DNA of 64,000 nt from Roseivivax sediminis (GCF_900112685.1 NZ_FOMS01000001.1:124001-188000); one strand, 5' to 3'. Counted from the stretch's first letter, positions 1 to 10,059 are shown. Program-made: numbers and translations. Notes: generated by a model not told the origin, from the sequence alone.

Positions 1-452
1 AGCCGGGATCGTCGATCATGCCGGGCAAGGTGAACCCGACGCAGGCCGAGGCGCTGACCATGGTCTGCGCGCATGTCATGGGCAACGACGCGGCGGTGGG
101 CTTCGCCGGCAGCCAGGGGCATTTCGAGCTCAACGTCTACAACCCGATGATGAGCTACAACGTGCTGCAATCCATGCAGCTTCTGGGCGATTCGGCGTCG
201 GCCTTCACCGACAACATGGTCGTCGGGATCGAGGCGAACGAGACCCGCATCGAGAAGCTGATGACCGAATCGCTGATGCTGGTCACCGCGCTGGCGCCGA
301 CGATCGGCTACGACAACGCCACCAAGGTCGCCAAGACCGCGCACAAGAACGGCACCACCCTGCGCGAAGAGGCGGTCAACCTCGGCTTTGTCGACGAGGA
401 AACCTTCGACCGTGTCGTCCGCCCGGAGGACATGATCGGCCCGAAAAGCTGA
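1..452 (+). CDS. fumC: Fumarate hydratase class II, C-terminal part (partial)
   Basis: The reading frame is open from the window edge (first full codon at base 3) to the TGA at 450-452, so about 149 C-terminal residues of a roughly 460-aa enzyme are present. The visible part opens with the fumarase/aspartase signature [11 protein letters not shown]. It continues with the helical bundle of class II fumarases and the usual C-terminal domain ending near [12 protein letters not shown]. Class II fumarase interconverts fumarate and malate in the TCA cycle as a cytoplasmic homotetramer. The signature and the tail fit FumC better than aspartase or argininosuccinate lyase. The small DUF4169 and ribbon-helix-helix genes follow on the same strand. 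Confidence 0.95.
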   Translation, partial: PGSSIMPGKVNPTQAEALTMVCAHVMGNDAAVGFAGSQGHFELNVYNPMMSYNVLQSMQLLGDSASAFTDNMVVGIEANETRIEKLMTESLMLVTALAPTIGYDNATKVAKTAHKNGTTLREEAVNLGFVDEETFDRVVRPEDMIGPKS

Positions 453-520
453 GGCACCACCGGCGCGGCGCCCCCCAATGGAGGTCTTGGGCGGCCGCCG
501 CGCCGTGCTATACATGCTCC

Positions 521-697
521 ATGTCGAACACGGTCAATCTCAACCGCTATCGGAAGGACAAGGCCCGCGCCGAGAAGCGCGCCAAGGGCGATGAGAACGC
601 GGTGAAGTTCGGCCGCTCCAAGGGCCGGAAGGCGCAGGAGCGGGCCGAGGCCGACAAGGCGCGGCGCGATCTCGACGGGCACAAGGGCGAGTCGTGA
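521..697 (+). CDS. DUF4169 family small basic protein
   Basis: This 58-aa protein begins MSNTVNLNRYRKDKARAEKR and is rich in Lys, Arg, Glu and Ala. It probably forms one long charged helix or coiled coil, with no signal peptide or membrane segment. The opening VNLNRYRK, the NAVKFGRSK segment and the ending RRDLDGHKGE match my recollection of DUF4169, a family of unknown function common beside fumC in Rhodobacterales. Its TGA (695-697) overlaps the GTG start of the next gene at 694, which suggests translational coupling. The function is unknown; RNA or nucleoid binding is only a guess from the charge pattern. Confidence 0.8.
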   Translation: MSNTVNLNRYRKDKARAEKRAKGDENAVKFGRSKGRKAQERAEADKARRDLDGHKGES

Positions 698-939
698 GCG
701 GCCCGCCGGTCAAGCGCTCGCTCACGCTGCGCGGCCACCGCACCAGCGTCTCGCTCGAAGCACCGTTCTGGGACGCCTTTCGCCGCATAGCCGAAGCCGA
801 CGGCAAGGCCGTGAACGCGCTCGCGGCCGAGATCGACGCCGAACGCGAGGTTTCGACAGGGCTTGCCTCCGCGATCCGCGTCTACGTGCTGGAACGCACG
901 CAGCGCGGCATCGCCGAGGGTCAGCGTTCCAGGTCGTAG
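694..939 (+). CDS. Ribbon-helix-helix domain protein
   Basis: This 81-aa protein starts with GTG at 694, overlapping the stop of the DUF4169 gene. The segment VKRSLTLRGHRTSVSLEAPFW (about residues 6-26) looks like the beta strand and first helix of a ribbon-helix-helix fold (RHH_4 type). It is followed by an Ala/Glu-rich helix and a helix around LASAIRVYVLE. Proteins of this type are short and bind DNA as dimers. The fumC-DUF4169-RHH order suggests one transcription unit, but the target is unknown. Its last 19 nt overlap the end of the convergent SIMPL gene. Confidence 0.75.
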   Translation: MSGPPVKRSLTLRGHRTSVSLEAPFWDAFRRIAEADGKAVNALAAEIDAEREVSTGLASAIRVYVLERTQRGIAEGQRSRS

Positions 940-1616
940 ACGATCCGGACCGTGGCGCTGTAGCCGGTCTCGCCCGCCGCGATGGGCACGGACGCAGCGC
1001 GCATTTCGGCCATCGGCATCGGTTGGCCGCCCCCGGATCCGCTTTCGTCGATGGTCACGATCTCGCCCAGAGTCACGCCTGCCGCTTCGGCGTAAAGCTC
1101 GGCCTTCGCGCGGGCATCCTGCACCGCATCGCGCCGCGCGGCTTCCAGCAGCGGATCGGGATCGGCGACATCGAAGCTCAGCCCGCCGAGTGTGTTCGCC
1201 CCGTCCTCCAGAAGCGCGCCGAGCACGTCGCCGAGACTGTCCAGCGCGCGCACCCGCACGGTCACGTTGTTGGACGCCTCGTAGCCGTCGATGCGCGGAC
1301 GCTGCCCCGGCTCGCGGCTGTCGACGTAAACGGGATTGAGCGACAGGGACGTGGTCTGAACGTCCCGCGGCTGAACCTCCAGGCTCTCCAGCCGGCTCAG
1401 CATCCTGTCGGCCACGGCCGAGGCCGCGTCCATCGCCGCGACGGCCGTGTCGGCCTGCTCGCTGACGCCGACGGTCACCAGCGCCATGTCGGGCTCAGCG
1501 GCCGCCTGGCCTTCGCCGGTCACCGTCAGACGCCCGTCATGCGAGCGTCCGTCATGGGCCAGGGCCGGGCCGCTCAGAGCGGCGAGCGTCGCTATCACGA
1601 TTGCGTAACCGCGCAT
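921..1616 (-). CDS. SIMPL domain-containing periplasmic protein
   Basis: This is a 231-aa secreted protein. I chose the ATG at 1616 because GGAGG lies just upstream and because it opens a clear signal peptide, MRGYAIVIATLAALSGPALA, with cleavage expected after ALA. The mature part starts with LTVTGEGQAAAEPDMALVTVGV, the typical first strand of SIMPL/DUF541 proteins, and repeats the hydrophobic beta pattern through VRIVYDLER at the end. SIMPL proteins (YggE/BP26 type) form periplasmic oligomers whose function is poorly defined; some protect against oxidative stress. The gene diverges from the large scaffold gene at 1775, so both promoters must lie in 1617-1774. Confidence 0.85.
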   Translation of the reverse strand: MRGYAIVIATLAALSGPALAHDGRSHDGRLTVTGEGQAAAEPDMALVTVGVSEQADTAVAAMDAASAVADRMLSRLESLEVQPRDVQTTSLSLNPVYVDSREPGQRPRIDGYEASNNVTVRVRALDSLGDVLGALLEDGANTLGGLSFDVADPDPLLEAARRDAVQDARAKAELYAEAAGVTLGEIVTIDESGSGGGQPMPMAEMRAASVPIAAGETGYSATVRIVYDLER

Positions 1617-1774
1617 GATGATCCTCCGTATCGCGCCAGACGGGAAGGACTCTCGCGCCTTGCGCGGCGGGCGGCAAGCGGGTTCTCTTCCGTTGGGCAA
1701 ATCAGTGCTGTAGAGCACCTGGCACGCTTTCAACGGACTCCCCTAAGCCGCCATGCGATGGTAAGAGCGACACC

Positions 1775-4594
1775 ATGACAACCGATTTCGCGCTGAACCT
1801 GTCGTCCTCGGGCATCTCGCTCCTGCGCCGGGCGGACCGTGGCTGGCGTGTCGCCGGCGAGGCACAGCTGGACGGCGACCTCGATGCGGAGATGCGCGCG
1901 CTTCGGGCGATGACCGATGACGGCGCCGCCGTGAAGCTCGTCCTCCCGGAGGACCAGATCAAGTTCCTCAGCCTCGAGGATCCCGGGACCCCCAGTGGCC
2001 GGGCCGAGGCCGCGCGCGCTGTGCTGGACGGCGCGACCCCCTATCCGATCGACGAGCTCTCGCACGACTACGCAGTCAAGAAGGGGCGGCTCTTCGTCGC
2101 CGCGGTGGCCCGCGAGACGCTGGAAGAGGCCGAGCAGTTCGCTCTTGCACAGGGCTTCCGCCCGGTCTGCTTCGTCGGCCTGCCGATGCCACGCAAGTTC
2201 AACGGCGAGATCTTCTTCGGCGCCTGCGACAGCTGGGACGGCGAGGCCCCCTCCCGCGAGACGCCGCCGATCCGCGTGATGACGGACGAGGAGGCGCAGG
2301 CCATGGCCGCCCGCGCTGCCAAGGAGGCCGCCCGCAAGGCGACCCCGGCCCCGGCGGCGCAGCCACAAACGGCAGAGGCAAGCCCGGCCCCCGCGCCCGC
2401 AGACGTTCAGGCGTCCCGCGTCCCCGAGCCGGCCACGGCCGAGCCGCCGTCCGCTACGGCCACCCGCCGGGCGGCCCCTGCCCCGACACCGCCACCGGCC
2501 GAGCCGGCCCCCGCAGCGCAGGCGCGAAAGACCGCACAGGCGCAACCGGCCCCGTCCGCCCCTGCCGCGCCCCAGGTACAGACCACGCCGGAAACCCCGG
2601 CACGCGAGACCCCCGCACCGCCCCCGGAGCCGGAGCACACCGTGCGTCCTCTCCCGGCCGAGCCCGCGCCCGATCCGGACACGTCGCCAGCCCGGACGCC
2701 GCAGGCTCCCGAGGTCCCCTCGCCGAATACGGCGGCGTCAGAACCCGCCCCGGTGCCGACATTCTCGAGCATCCGGGCGCGGCGCGACGTGCCGCCGCCC
2801 ACCGCCGCGCCGCGCGTGGACGGGCCTGAAGGGCCTGCGGACGGGTCCGATGCCGGCCCGCTCAACCGACCCGTGCCCAGGCGGCCCAATCCGGACGAGG
2901 TGCAGGCGCGGTTGCGCACCATCGCCGCCACTGCACCATCGAAAAGCGATGTGCCGCCCCCGCCCGCCCAGGCGCCGGCCGCCGGCCGCGGCGCACGCGG
3001 TATTCTCGGCCGGCTGAAGCCGGGACAGGAGGAGGCCGCCGGCCCGGCGGCGGCACAGCCTTCAACGCCGCACACAACACCGAAGGTCGCGACCCAGCCG
3101 AAGCCGGCAGTTTCGATGGAGAAGCCGCCCGCCGCCGTTGCGCCGGAGGCCCCGAGCGCACCCGAAAGGATCGCGGCGCTACGGCCCGGGCGGGAGCCGC
3201 CGACAACGCGCGCTCCGGCGCAGGACAATGCCGGCGGCGGCGCCGCCGTGCTGACGGCCGGCACCGATGACGAAGCACAGCGCATGACCATCTTCGGCGC
3301 CCGCCAACGCGCCGAGCAGGAGCGCATCGGCGGCAAGCCCCGGTATCTCGGCCTGCTGCTGACCGTCGTCCTGCTGATCTTCCTCGCCGGGGTGGCGGCT
3401 TGGGCGTCCGTTTTCCTCGAGGATGGGCTCGCGCGCTTCTTCCGCAGCGACTCGGACGAAGCCCAGGTCGCGCAATTGCCCGACCCCGCCGCCACAGAGA
3501 CGTCCGCGTCCGGCACCGGGTCCGGCCCTGACGCGCAACCGCAGGAATCCCCGGACACCAGGGTTGCCGCACTCGAACCCGGCACGGCGGCAGAGCCGCC
3601 AGACGCAGAGACGCCCGCGGCCCTGTCCGAACCCGAGACGGCGCGCGCGCTCGATCCGGCGGAGGCCGAGGCGACCTATGCCGCGACCGGCATCTGGCAG
3701 CGCGCACCGACCGCGCCACTGGCGCTTTCACCGGGACAGGAAGGCGTCGGCGATCCCTACATGCTGTCGCTCGATGCCGGGGTCGAGGCGCATGACGCGG
3801 TCGCGCTGCCAGAGGCGGAGGCCGGCTACAACGATACGCCCTTCGACGCGCCGATGCCGCCGGCGCCGGCCGACACGGTCTTCGACCTCGACGAACGCGG
3901 CTTTGTCGTCGCTACGCCCGAAGGCGCACTCAATCCGGATCGCATCCGCGTCTTTGCCGGCATGCCGCCGGTGGTGCCGCCCAGCCGCAGCAGCGTTCTG
4001 CCCGGCGGCCAGGACGCCCCGGCGACGGCCGCCGAGGCCGAGGCGCTGAAACGGCTGAACAGCGTGCGCCCGCGGTCCCGCCCGGTCACGCTGGTGGAGG
4101 ACAACGAGCGTGCCGCACTCGGCGGCGTGTCGCTCGGTGAACTGGCCGCGCTGCGCCCCAATGTCCGCCCGGAATCCGCGAAGGCCGAGGCCGAGACCGA
4201 CACGGCCGCGACCGACCAGGCGGTGGCCGAATCGCGCGCGCCCATCGCCCGCCCGCGCAACTTCGCCAGCATCGTCGAGCAGGCCCGCGAACGCCAGGAG
4301 CAGCAGCCGCAGCAAGTCGCCGCGGCGCCGCGCACCGTGGAGCCGAGCGCCCCATCGAGTGCCTCGGTCACCCAGCAGGCCACGGTGCGCAACGCGCTGA
4401 ACCTGCGGCGGGTCAACCTGATCGGCGTCTACGGTCAGCCCTCGAACCGCAGGGCGCTCGTGCGCCTGTCGAACGGGCGCTACCAGAAGGTGCAGGTCGG
4501 CGATCGCATCGACGGCGGCCGCGTCGCCGCCATCGGCGAAAGCGAGCTGCGATACGTCAAGGGCGGCCGCAACGTGACGCTGGAGATGCCGTAG
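1775..4594 (+). CDS. Large Pro/Ala-rich membrane protein with PilM/GspL-like N-terminus and PilP/GspC-like C-terminus
   Basis: This is a 939-aa protein with four visible parts. Residues 1-150 resemble the actin-like cytoplasmic domain of PilM/GspL proteins: FALNLSSSGISLLRR, then VKLVLPEDQIKFLSLE, then VAAVARETLEEAEQFALAQGF. Residues about 170-520 are a low-complexity Pro/Ala/Glu linker. Residues about 523-549 (YLGLLLTVVLLIFLAGVAAWASVFL) form one transmembrane helix. After a second disordered stretch, residues about 873-939 (VNLIGVYGQPSNRRALVRLSNGRY, then VGDRIDGGRVAAIGE) resemble the beta domain of PilP/GspC. The topology is cytoplasmic N-terminus, one helix, periplasmic C-terminus. No other pilus or type II secretion gene is nearby. 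Automated annotation may mislabel the Pro/Ala-rich part as a translation factor. The domain matches are by eye. Confidence 0.6.
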   Translation: MTTDFALNLSSSGISLLRRADRGWRVAGEAQLDGDLDAEMRALRAMTDDGAAVKLVLPEDQIKFLSLEDPGTPSGRAEAARAVLDGATPYPIDELSHDYAVKKGRLFVAAVARETLEEAEQFALAQGFRPVCFVGLPMPRKFNGEIFFGACDSWDGEAPSRETPPIRVMTDEEAQAMAARAAKEAARKATPAPAAQPQTAEASPAPAPADVQASRVPEPATAEPPSATATRRAAPAPTPPPAEPAPAAQARKTAQAQPAPSAPAAPQVQTTPETPARETPAPPPEPEHTVRPLPAEPAPDPDTSPARTPQAPEVPSPNTAASEPAPVPTFSSIRARRDVPPPTAAPRVDGPEGPADGSDAGPLNRPVPRRPNPDEVQARLRTIAATAPSKSDVPPPPAQAPAAGRGARGILGRLKPGQEEAAGPAAAQPSTPHTTPKVATQPKPAVSMEKPPAAVAPEAPSAPERIAALRPGREPPTTRAPAQDNAGGGAAVLTAGTDDEAQRMTIFGARQRAEQERIGGKPRYLGLLLTVVLLIFLAGVAAWASVFLEDGLARFFRSDSDEAQVAQLPDPAATETSASGTGSGPDAQPQESPDTRVAALEPGTAAEPPDAETPAALSEPETARALDPAEAEATYAATGIWQRAPTAPLALSPGQEGVGDPYMLSLDAGVEAHDAVALPEAEAGYNDTPFDAPMPPAPADTVFDLDERGFVVATPEGALNPDRIRVFAGMPPVVPPSRSSVLPGGQDAPATAAEAEALKRLNSVRPRSRPVTLVEDNERAALGGVSLGELAALRPNVRPESAKAEAETDTAATDQAVAESRAPIARPRNFASIVEQARERQEQQPQQVAAAPRTVEPSAPSSASVTQQATVRNALNLRRVNLIGVYGQPSNRRALVRLSNGRYQKVQVGDRIDGGRVAAIGESELRYVKGGRNVTLEMP

Positions 4595-4618
4595 GCATTC
4601 CGACGATATCCAATCGCG

Positions 4619-4646
4619 AAGGGGCGGCTCGCCAGAGCCGCCCCTT
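4619..4646. terminator. Bidirectional hairpin between convergent genes
   Basis: A perfect 12-bp stem (AAGGGGCGGCTC, loop GCCA, GAGCCGCCCCTT) lies between the scaffold gene (stop at 4594) and hppD (stop at 4673). It is symmetrical, flanked by A on one side and T on the other, so it can serve both strands. The T-run is short. Confidence 0.75.
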
Positions 4647-4672
4647 GCCATGCCGGACAGCTCGGCGCCGGG

Positions 4673-5779
<1,107 letters not shown>

Positions 5780-5903
5780 CTGTGCCTCTCCTCCTGTTTC
5801 GCCTTGCGAGTCACAGGATGGGGCCAAAGCCGTGCGGGGTCTGCGCATTCTTGGCGCAATTCGGGGCTTTGTTGCGTGGAATACGGCATTTAGACTGCCA
5901 AAC

Positions 5904-6377
5904 ATGCACGATTCCCGCACCGACCTCGACGATACCGACCTGCGCCTCCTTGCGGAACTTCAGACCGACGCGCATCTGACCGCCGAGGAGCTGGGCCGCC
6001 GGCTGCACCTGTCGGCCAGCCAGGCCGGGCGCCGGCGCCAGCGGCTGGAGGCGTCGGGCTATATCCGCGGCTACATCGCCCGGCTCGATCCGGAGCGTCT
6101 GGGCCTCGACGTGCAGGCCTTCGTGCAGGTGCAGCTTGCCTCCCACGGGGCGGAGCAGGGGCAGAGCTTCGCCCGCCTACTGCGCGTGCGGCCCGAGGTC
6201 ATCTCGGCCTGGACGTTGACCGGGGAGGCCGATTACCTCCTGCGGGTCTTCTGCACAGATCTGCGCGCCCTTCACCGGCTGATCCACGACGTCCTGCTGA
6301 CCCACCCCACCGTCGCGCGGGTGCAAAGCCAGATCGTCATGGACCAGACCAAGCCCGACGCGCCCTTCCCGGTCTGA
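5904..6377 (+). CDS. Lrp/AsnC family transcriptional regulator
   Basis: This 157-aa regulator has an N-terminal helix-turn-helix (LDDTDLRLLAELQTDAHLTAEEL, then LSASQAGRRRQRLEASGYI, residues about 7-55) followed by a RAM effector domain (about 70-145, ending VARVQSQIVMDQTK). The ATG at 5904 is the first in frame after the intergenic gap. It diverges from hppD with 124 bp between the starts, and such a pairing usually means the regulator controls the neighbour in response to an aromatic amino acid. That target is inferred from position only. Confidence 0.9.
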   Translation: MHDSRTDLDDTDLRLLAELQTDAHLTAEELGRRLHLSASQAGRRRQRLEASGYIRGYIARLDPERLGLDVQAFVQVQLASHGAEQGQSFARLLRVRPEVISAWTLTGEADYLLRVFCTDLRALHRLIHDVLLTHPTVARVQSQIVMDQTKPDAPFPV

Positions 6378-6514
6378 CCGCCCTGCCCGCCGCTTGCGCG
6401 GCAAGACCCTGTCGCACCTCCGCCACCCATTGGGCGGTTGTATTTCCGACGCCCGGCACGGCATGATCGGTCCGCAGTCCGTAACCGCGATCCCGAACCA
6501 GGCCCGGAGGTCCG

Positions 6515-8383
6515 ATGGAAACCTTCCTCTATCAGGCGTCGATCTTTCTTGCGGCCGCGGTGATCGCGGTGCCGATCGCGGCGCGTCTGGGGCTGGGTTC
6601 GGTGCTCGGCTACCTCGCGGCGGGGATCGTGATCGGCCCGGTCCTCGGCCTCGTGACCGCGACGTCGGATCTGCAGCACTTCGCGGAGTTCGGCGTGGTG
6701 ATGATGCTGTTCCTCATTGGTCTGGAACTCGAGCCGAGGGCGCTCTGGGCCATGCGGCAGAAGCTCATCGGACTCGGGGGCCTGCAGATCGTGATCACCG
6801 GCGCGGCCTTCATGGGCGGGGCGATGGCGCTGGGGCTCGACTGGCAGCCGGCGCTCGCCGTGGGCATGATCTTCGCGCTGTCCTCGACCGCCATCGTCTT
6901 GCAGACGCTGTCGGAAAAGGGGCTGATGCAGACGCCCGGGGGGCGGTCGACCTTCTCGGTCCTGCTCACCCAGGACATCGCTGTCATCCCCATGCTCGTG
7001 GTCCTGCCCCTCCTCGGCAGCGCGGGGGCAGCGACCCTGTCCGCCGACGGCGCGATCGAGCGGCACACGGAGAGCGATGCCCATCATTCCATGAGCCTTG
7101 TCGAAGGGCTGCCGGGCTGGGGCGTCGCGCTGGTCACGCTCGGCGCGATCGCGGCGATCATCCTGGCAGGGATCTTCCTGATCCGGCCGCTCTTCCGCTT
7201 CATCCACTCGGCGCACCTGCGCGAGATGTATACCGCCTTCGCGCTGCTCATCGTGCTGGGCATCGCCTTCCTGATGCTGCTCGTCGGGCTGTCGCCGGCG
7301 CTGGGGACGTTCCTGGCCGGCGTCGTCCTGGCCAACAGCGAATTCCGGCACGAGCTCGAAAGCGATATCGAGCCGTTCAAGGGCCTGCTGCTGGGCCTGT
7401 TCTTCCTGACCGTGGGCGCGGGGATCGACTTCGGCGTGTTCTTCGCAGCGCCGCTGACGCTGCTCGGCCTCGCGCTCGGGGTTATGGTACTCAAGGGCGC
7501 GATCCTCTTCATTCTCGGCCGCGCCTTCGGGTTGCGAGGGCGGAGCAGCTGGCTCTTCACGCTGGGCCTCGCACAGGCCGGGGAGTTCGGCTTCGTGCTG
7601 GTGTCCTTTTCGCTGCAGCAATCGGTCTTCGGGACGGCCTTCGGCGCGCAGCTCCTCCTGGTGATCGCGCTGACAATGCTGTTCACGCCGCTGTTCTTCA
7701 TCGCCTACGAGGCGCTCTCCAGGCGCTTGCGGGAAGACGGCGAAACGCACGATCCCGACAGCATCGACGAGGAAGCGCCCGTCATCATCGCCGGAATCGG
7801 CCGGTTCGGCCAGATCGTGAACCGCATGGTCACCAATTCGGGCTTCTCGACCGTCGTTCTCGATCACGACATGGAGACGATCCAGGTCATGCGCCGGTTC
7901 GGCTTCATGGGTTATTTCGGCGACCCGACGCGCCCCGACCTGCTGCACGCGGCCGGGATCGAGAAGGCGAAGGTGCTGGTCGCCGCGCTCGACGATCCGG
8001 AGGCCACGAACCGGCTGGTCTCCTACGCGCGGCGGCTGCGGGGCGAGGATCTGCACATCATCGCGCGGGCGCGCGATCGCAGTCATGTCTACGCGCTCTA
8101 TCAGGCCGGCGCGGACGACATCGTGCGAGAGCTGTTCGACAGTTCCATGCGCGCGGGCCGCTACGTGCTGGAGAACGTGGGCCTGACCGAATTCGAGGCG
8201 GCCGAGGCGCAGAAGACCTTCTACCACCACGACCGCCGCATCGTGCGCGAGCTTGCCTCGCTCTGGAAGCCCGGCGTTGCGGCGAAGGACAACGCCGAAT
8301 ACATCGCCCGCGCGCGGGAGTTGGAGAAGGAGCTGGAGACAGCGCTGTTTTCAACGCTTGAGCGAAAAGACGACGCGGCCTGA
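6515..8383 (+). CDS. CPA2-family monovalent cation:proton antiporter with TrkA-N domain (KefB/KefC type)
   Basis: This 622-aa inner-membrane protein starts at ATG 6515, seven bases after GGAGG. Residues 1-385 contain about 12 hydrophobic segments of the Na+/H+ exchanger fold. Residues about 423-540 are a Rossmann TrkA-N domain beginning VIIAGIGRFGQIVN (GxGxxG). This layout is that of KefB/KefC and related K+/H+ antiporters, which export potassium under electrophilic or osmotic stress with gating by nucleotide or glutathione. No KefF/KefG ancillary quinone reductase adjoins it. The following carD gene is convergent. Confidence 0.9.
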   Translation: METFLYQASIFLAAAVIAVPIAARLGLGSVLGYLAAGIVIGPVLGLVTATSDLQHFAEFGVVMMLFLIGLELEPRALWAMRQKLIGLGGLQIVITGAAFMGGAMALGLDWQPALAVGMIFALSSTAIVLQTLSEKGLMQTPGGRSTFSVLLTQDIAVIPMLVVLPLLGSAGAATLSADGAIERHTESDAHHSMSLVEGLPGWGVALVTLGAIAAIILAGIFLIRPLFRFIHSAHLREMYTAFALLIVLGIAFLMLLVGLSPALGTFLAGVVLANSEFRHELESDIEPFKGLLLGLFFLTVGAGIDFGVFFAAPLTLLGLALGVMVLKGAILFILGRAFGLRGRSSWLFTLGLAQAGEFGFVLVSFSLQQSVFGTAFGAQLLLVIALTMLFTPLFFIAYEALSRRLREDGETHDPDSIDEEAPVIIAGIGRFGQIVNRMVTNSGFSTVVLDHDMETIQVMRRFGFMGYFGDPTRPDLLHAAGIEKAKVLVAALDDPEATNRLVSYARRLRGEDLHIIARARDRSHVYALYQAGADDIVRELFDSSMRAGRYVLENVGLTEFEAAEAQKTFYHHDRRIVRELASLWKPGVAAKDNAEYIARARELEKELETALFSTLERKDDAA

Positions 8384-8447
8384 AGACGCGGACCTGCCCG
8401 GTCGGTGATGGCGGGTTGGCCCTGCCCTTCGAGAAACGGATGCACAC

Positions 8448-8478
8448 AAAAAGGGCCGCACCGAAACCGGCACGGCCC
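8448..8478 (-). terminator. Rho-independent terminator of carD
   Basis: Read on the minus strand, GGGCCGTGCC pairs with GGTGCGGCCC (two G-T wobbles) around a 6-nt loop and is followed by TTTTTG. It lies 25 bp beyond the carD stop. The antiporter gene on the other strand ends at 8383 and faces the same hairpin. Confidence 0.8.
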
Positions 8479-8502
8479 TGCGTTACGCTTTGAACGGCAG
8501 AA

Positions 8503-9012
8503 TCAGGCGGCGCGCGAGACCAGGACCTCGTCCACCTGCTTGGCCGCCGCGACCTCGTCACCGCCGGTGACGGCGGCCACTTCGCGGGTCAGGCGTTCGA
8601 GCGCGGCCTCGTAGAGCTGACGCTCCGAATAGCTCTGCTCGCGCTGGTCGTCGGCGCGGTGCAGGTCGCGCACGACCTCCGCAATGGCGATCAGGTCGCC
8701 GGAATTGATCTTCTGTTCGTATTCCTGTGCGCGGCGCGACCACATGGCCTTCTTGACCTTGGCCTTCCCCTTCAGCGTCTTCATGGCCTGGCCGACCACG
8801 TCGGGCGAGGACAGCGACCGCATGCCGACCTCGGTCGCCTTGTGGGTGGGTACCCGCAGCGTCATCTTGTCCTTCTCGAAGGAGATCACGAAGAGTTCCA
8901 GCTTGATGCCGGCGATCTCCTGCTCTTCGATCGACATGATCTGACCGACGCCGTGCGCAGGATACACGACGTAGTCATTAGGGCTGAACTCGGACTTCTT
9001 GGCTTTGGTCAT
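8503..9012 (-). CDS. carD: CarD family transcriptional regulator
   Basis: This 169-aa protein starts at ATG 9012, with GAGGAAG upstream; the longer in-frame version adds residues unlike the family. The N-terminal RNA-polymerase-interacting Tudor-like domain is clear (FSPNDYVVYPAHGVGQI, residues 9-25), and a helical C-terminal DNA-binding part follows (MWSRRAQEYEQKINSGDL). CarD binds the RNA polymerase beta lobe and stabilises open complexes at promoters. The gene has its own terminator downstream. On the minus strand, AT-rich DNA at about 9169-9174 reads TATATT and may be the -10 element. Confidence 0.95.
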   Translation of the reverse strand: MTKAKKSEFSPNDYVVYPAHGVGQIMSIEEQEIAGIKLELFVISFEKDKMTLRVPTHKATEVGMRSLSSPDVVGQAMKTLKGKAKVKKAMWSRRAQEYEQKINSGDLIAIAEVVRDLHRADDQREQSYSERQLYEAALERLTREVAAVTGGDEVAAAKQVDEVLVSRAA

Positions 9013-9285
9013 CAGGCTTCCTCGACAGCTCGGCATGTGCACAGGCGACACGTACGGGCGAGCGGAAACCATTTGCTTCCGTTCACCCTTGTCAGATCAG
9101 CATTTCAAGAGACCGGGAGCAGCTTAGCCCGGACGACATATGCACACGACGTACTCATTTGTAACGTAAATATAGCACTTTCACAGCGCCATTGCCAGCG
9201 CTGTAGCAAGCACTGTTTTTCGCATTTGATTCAATTACTTCGCTCCGAGGGCGCGCGGCATGTGCCGCCGCCCCCGCGAATCGCG

Positions 9286-9624
9286 TCAGCCGCCCTCGCC
9301 CGCGCCTTCGGAGAAGTACTTGCCCAGCTTGCCGTCCTCGCCGTCGCGTTCGTCGGCCTCCGGCAGGGGATCCTTCTTCGTCACGATCACCGGCCATTGC
9401 TCGGAATACTTGCGATTGAATTCGACCCACTGCTCGGCGTCCGGCTCGGTGTCGGGGCGAATGGCGTCTGCCGGGCACTCGGGTTCGCACACCCCGCAAT
9501 CGATGCATTCGTCGGGGTGGATCACCAGCATGTTCTCACCCTCGTAGAAGCAATCCACGGGGCAGACCTCGACGCAGTCGGTGTACTTGCAGGCGATGCA
9601 ATTGTCAGTGACGACGTAGGTCAT
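9286..9624 (-). CDS. fdxA: Ferredoxin FdxA (7Fe-8S type)
   Basis: This 112-aa protein begins [32 protein letters not shown] in two overlapping cysteine clusters: an N-terminal [3Fe-4S] set ([15 protein letters not shown]) and a [4Fe-4S] set ([14 protein letters not shown]). The C-terminal extension of about 55 residues ([13 protein letters not shown]) is typical of Azotobacter-type FdI/FdxA proteins. It is a small soluble electron carrier whose partner here is unknown. It lies between carD and the S4-domain gene on the same strand, an order I recall as conserved in Rhodobacterales. Confidence 0.95.
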   Translation of the reverse strand: MTYVVTDNCIACKYTDCVEVCPVDCFYEGENMLVIHPDECIDCGVCEPECPADAIRPDTEPDAEQWVEFNRKYSEQWPVIVTKKDPLPEADERDGEDGKLGKYFSEGAGEGG

Positions 9625-9678
9625 GGGGCTTCGGGCTTCCTGTCCGTTTCCCGGCGACAGCTAATCCATCGCCCGAGG

Positions 9679-10059
9679 TCATTCAAGCGCCTCGCCGCGG
9701 GTTTGATCGAGCTGCCGGCGTGCCTTCTTGGTGGGGCGTCCACCCGGCTCGGGCTTCGGTTTGGACGGGTCCGGATCCCGCGGCTCGGGCGGCGACAGAT
9801 CGTCATAGAGCGCGCGCGCCTCGGGTGCCGGCCCCCGCCGTTCGCCGAGCGCGAGCACCCGTACCACGCGCACGTCTCGCGCCTGCGGAAAGGTCAGAAC
9901 ATCGCCGACAGCGACCGCCACGCTCGCCTTGGCGATGCGCGCGCCGTTCAGTCGCACCGCACCGCCCGAGACGACTTTCGCGGCGAGGCTCCGCGTCTTG
10001 AAGAAGCGGGCATGCCACAGCCACTTGTCAACGCGGAGTTTGGCCGTGCCCTCCGCCAC
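9679..10059 (-). CDS. S4-domain RNA-binding protein (Hsp15-like)
   Basis: This 126-aa protein starts with GTG at 10059, directly after the TGA of the helicase gene (TGAGTG), so the two are coupled. An S4 RNA-binding fold is clear at residues 7-60 (LRVDKWLWHARFFKTRSLAAKVVSGGAVRLNG). A Pro/Lys-rich charged tail follows, ending with a KARRQLDQTRGEALE helix. Hsp15 (HslR) recognises stalled 50S subunits that still carry peptidyl-tRNA. Whether this protein does so is unproven, but the pairing with an RNA helicase supports a role in RNA or ribosome metabolism. Confidence 0.85.
   Translation of the reverse strand: MAEGTAKLRVDKWLWHARFFKTRSLAAKVVSGGAVRLNGARIAKASVAVAVGDVLTFPQARDVRVVRVLALGERRGPAPEARALYDDLSPPEPRDPDPSKPKPEPGGRPTKKARRQLDQTRGEALE

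Noticed and set aside
9169-9174. TATATT -10 for carD as a full promoter
   Set aside because: The -35 at 17 bp (TGGCAA) matches consensus weakly, so it is mentioned only in the gene entry.
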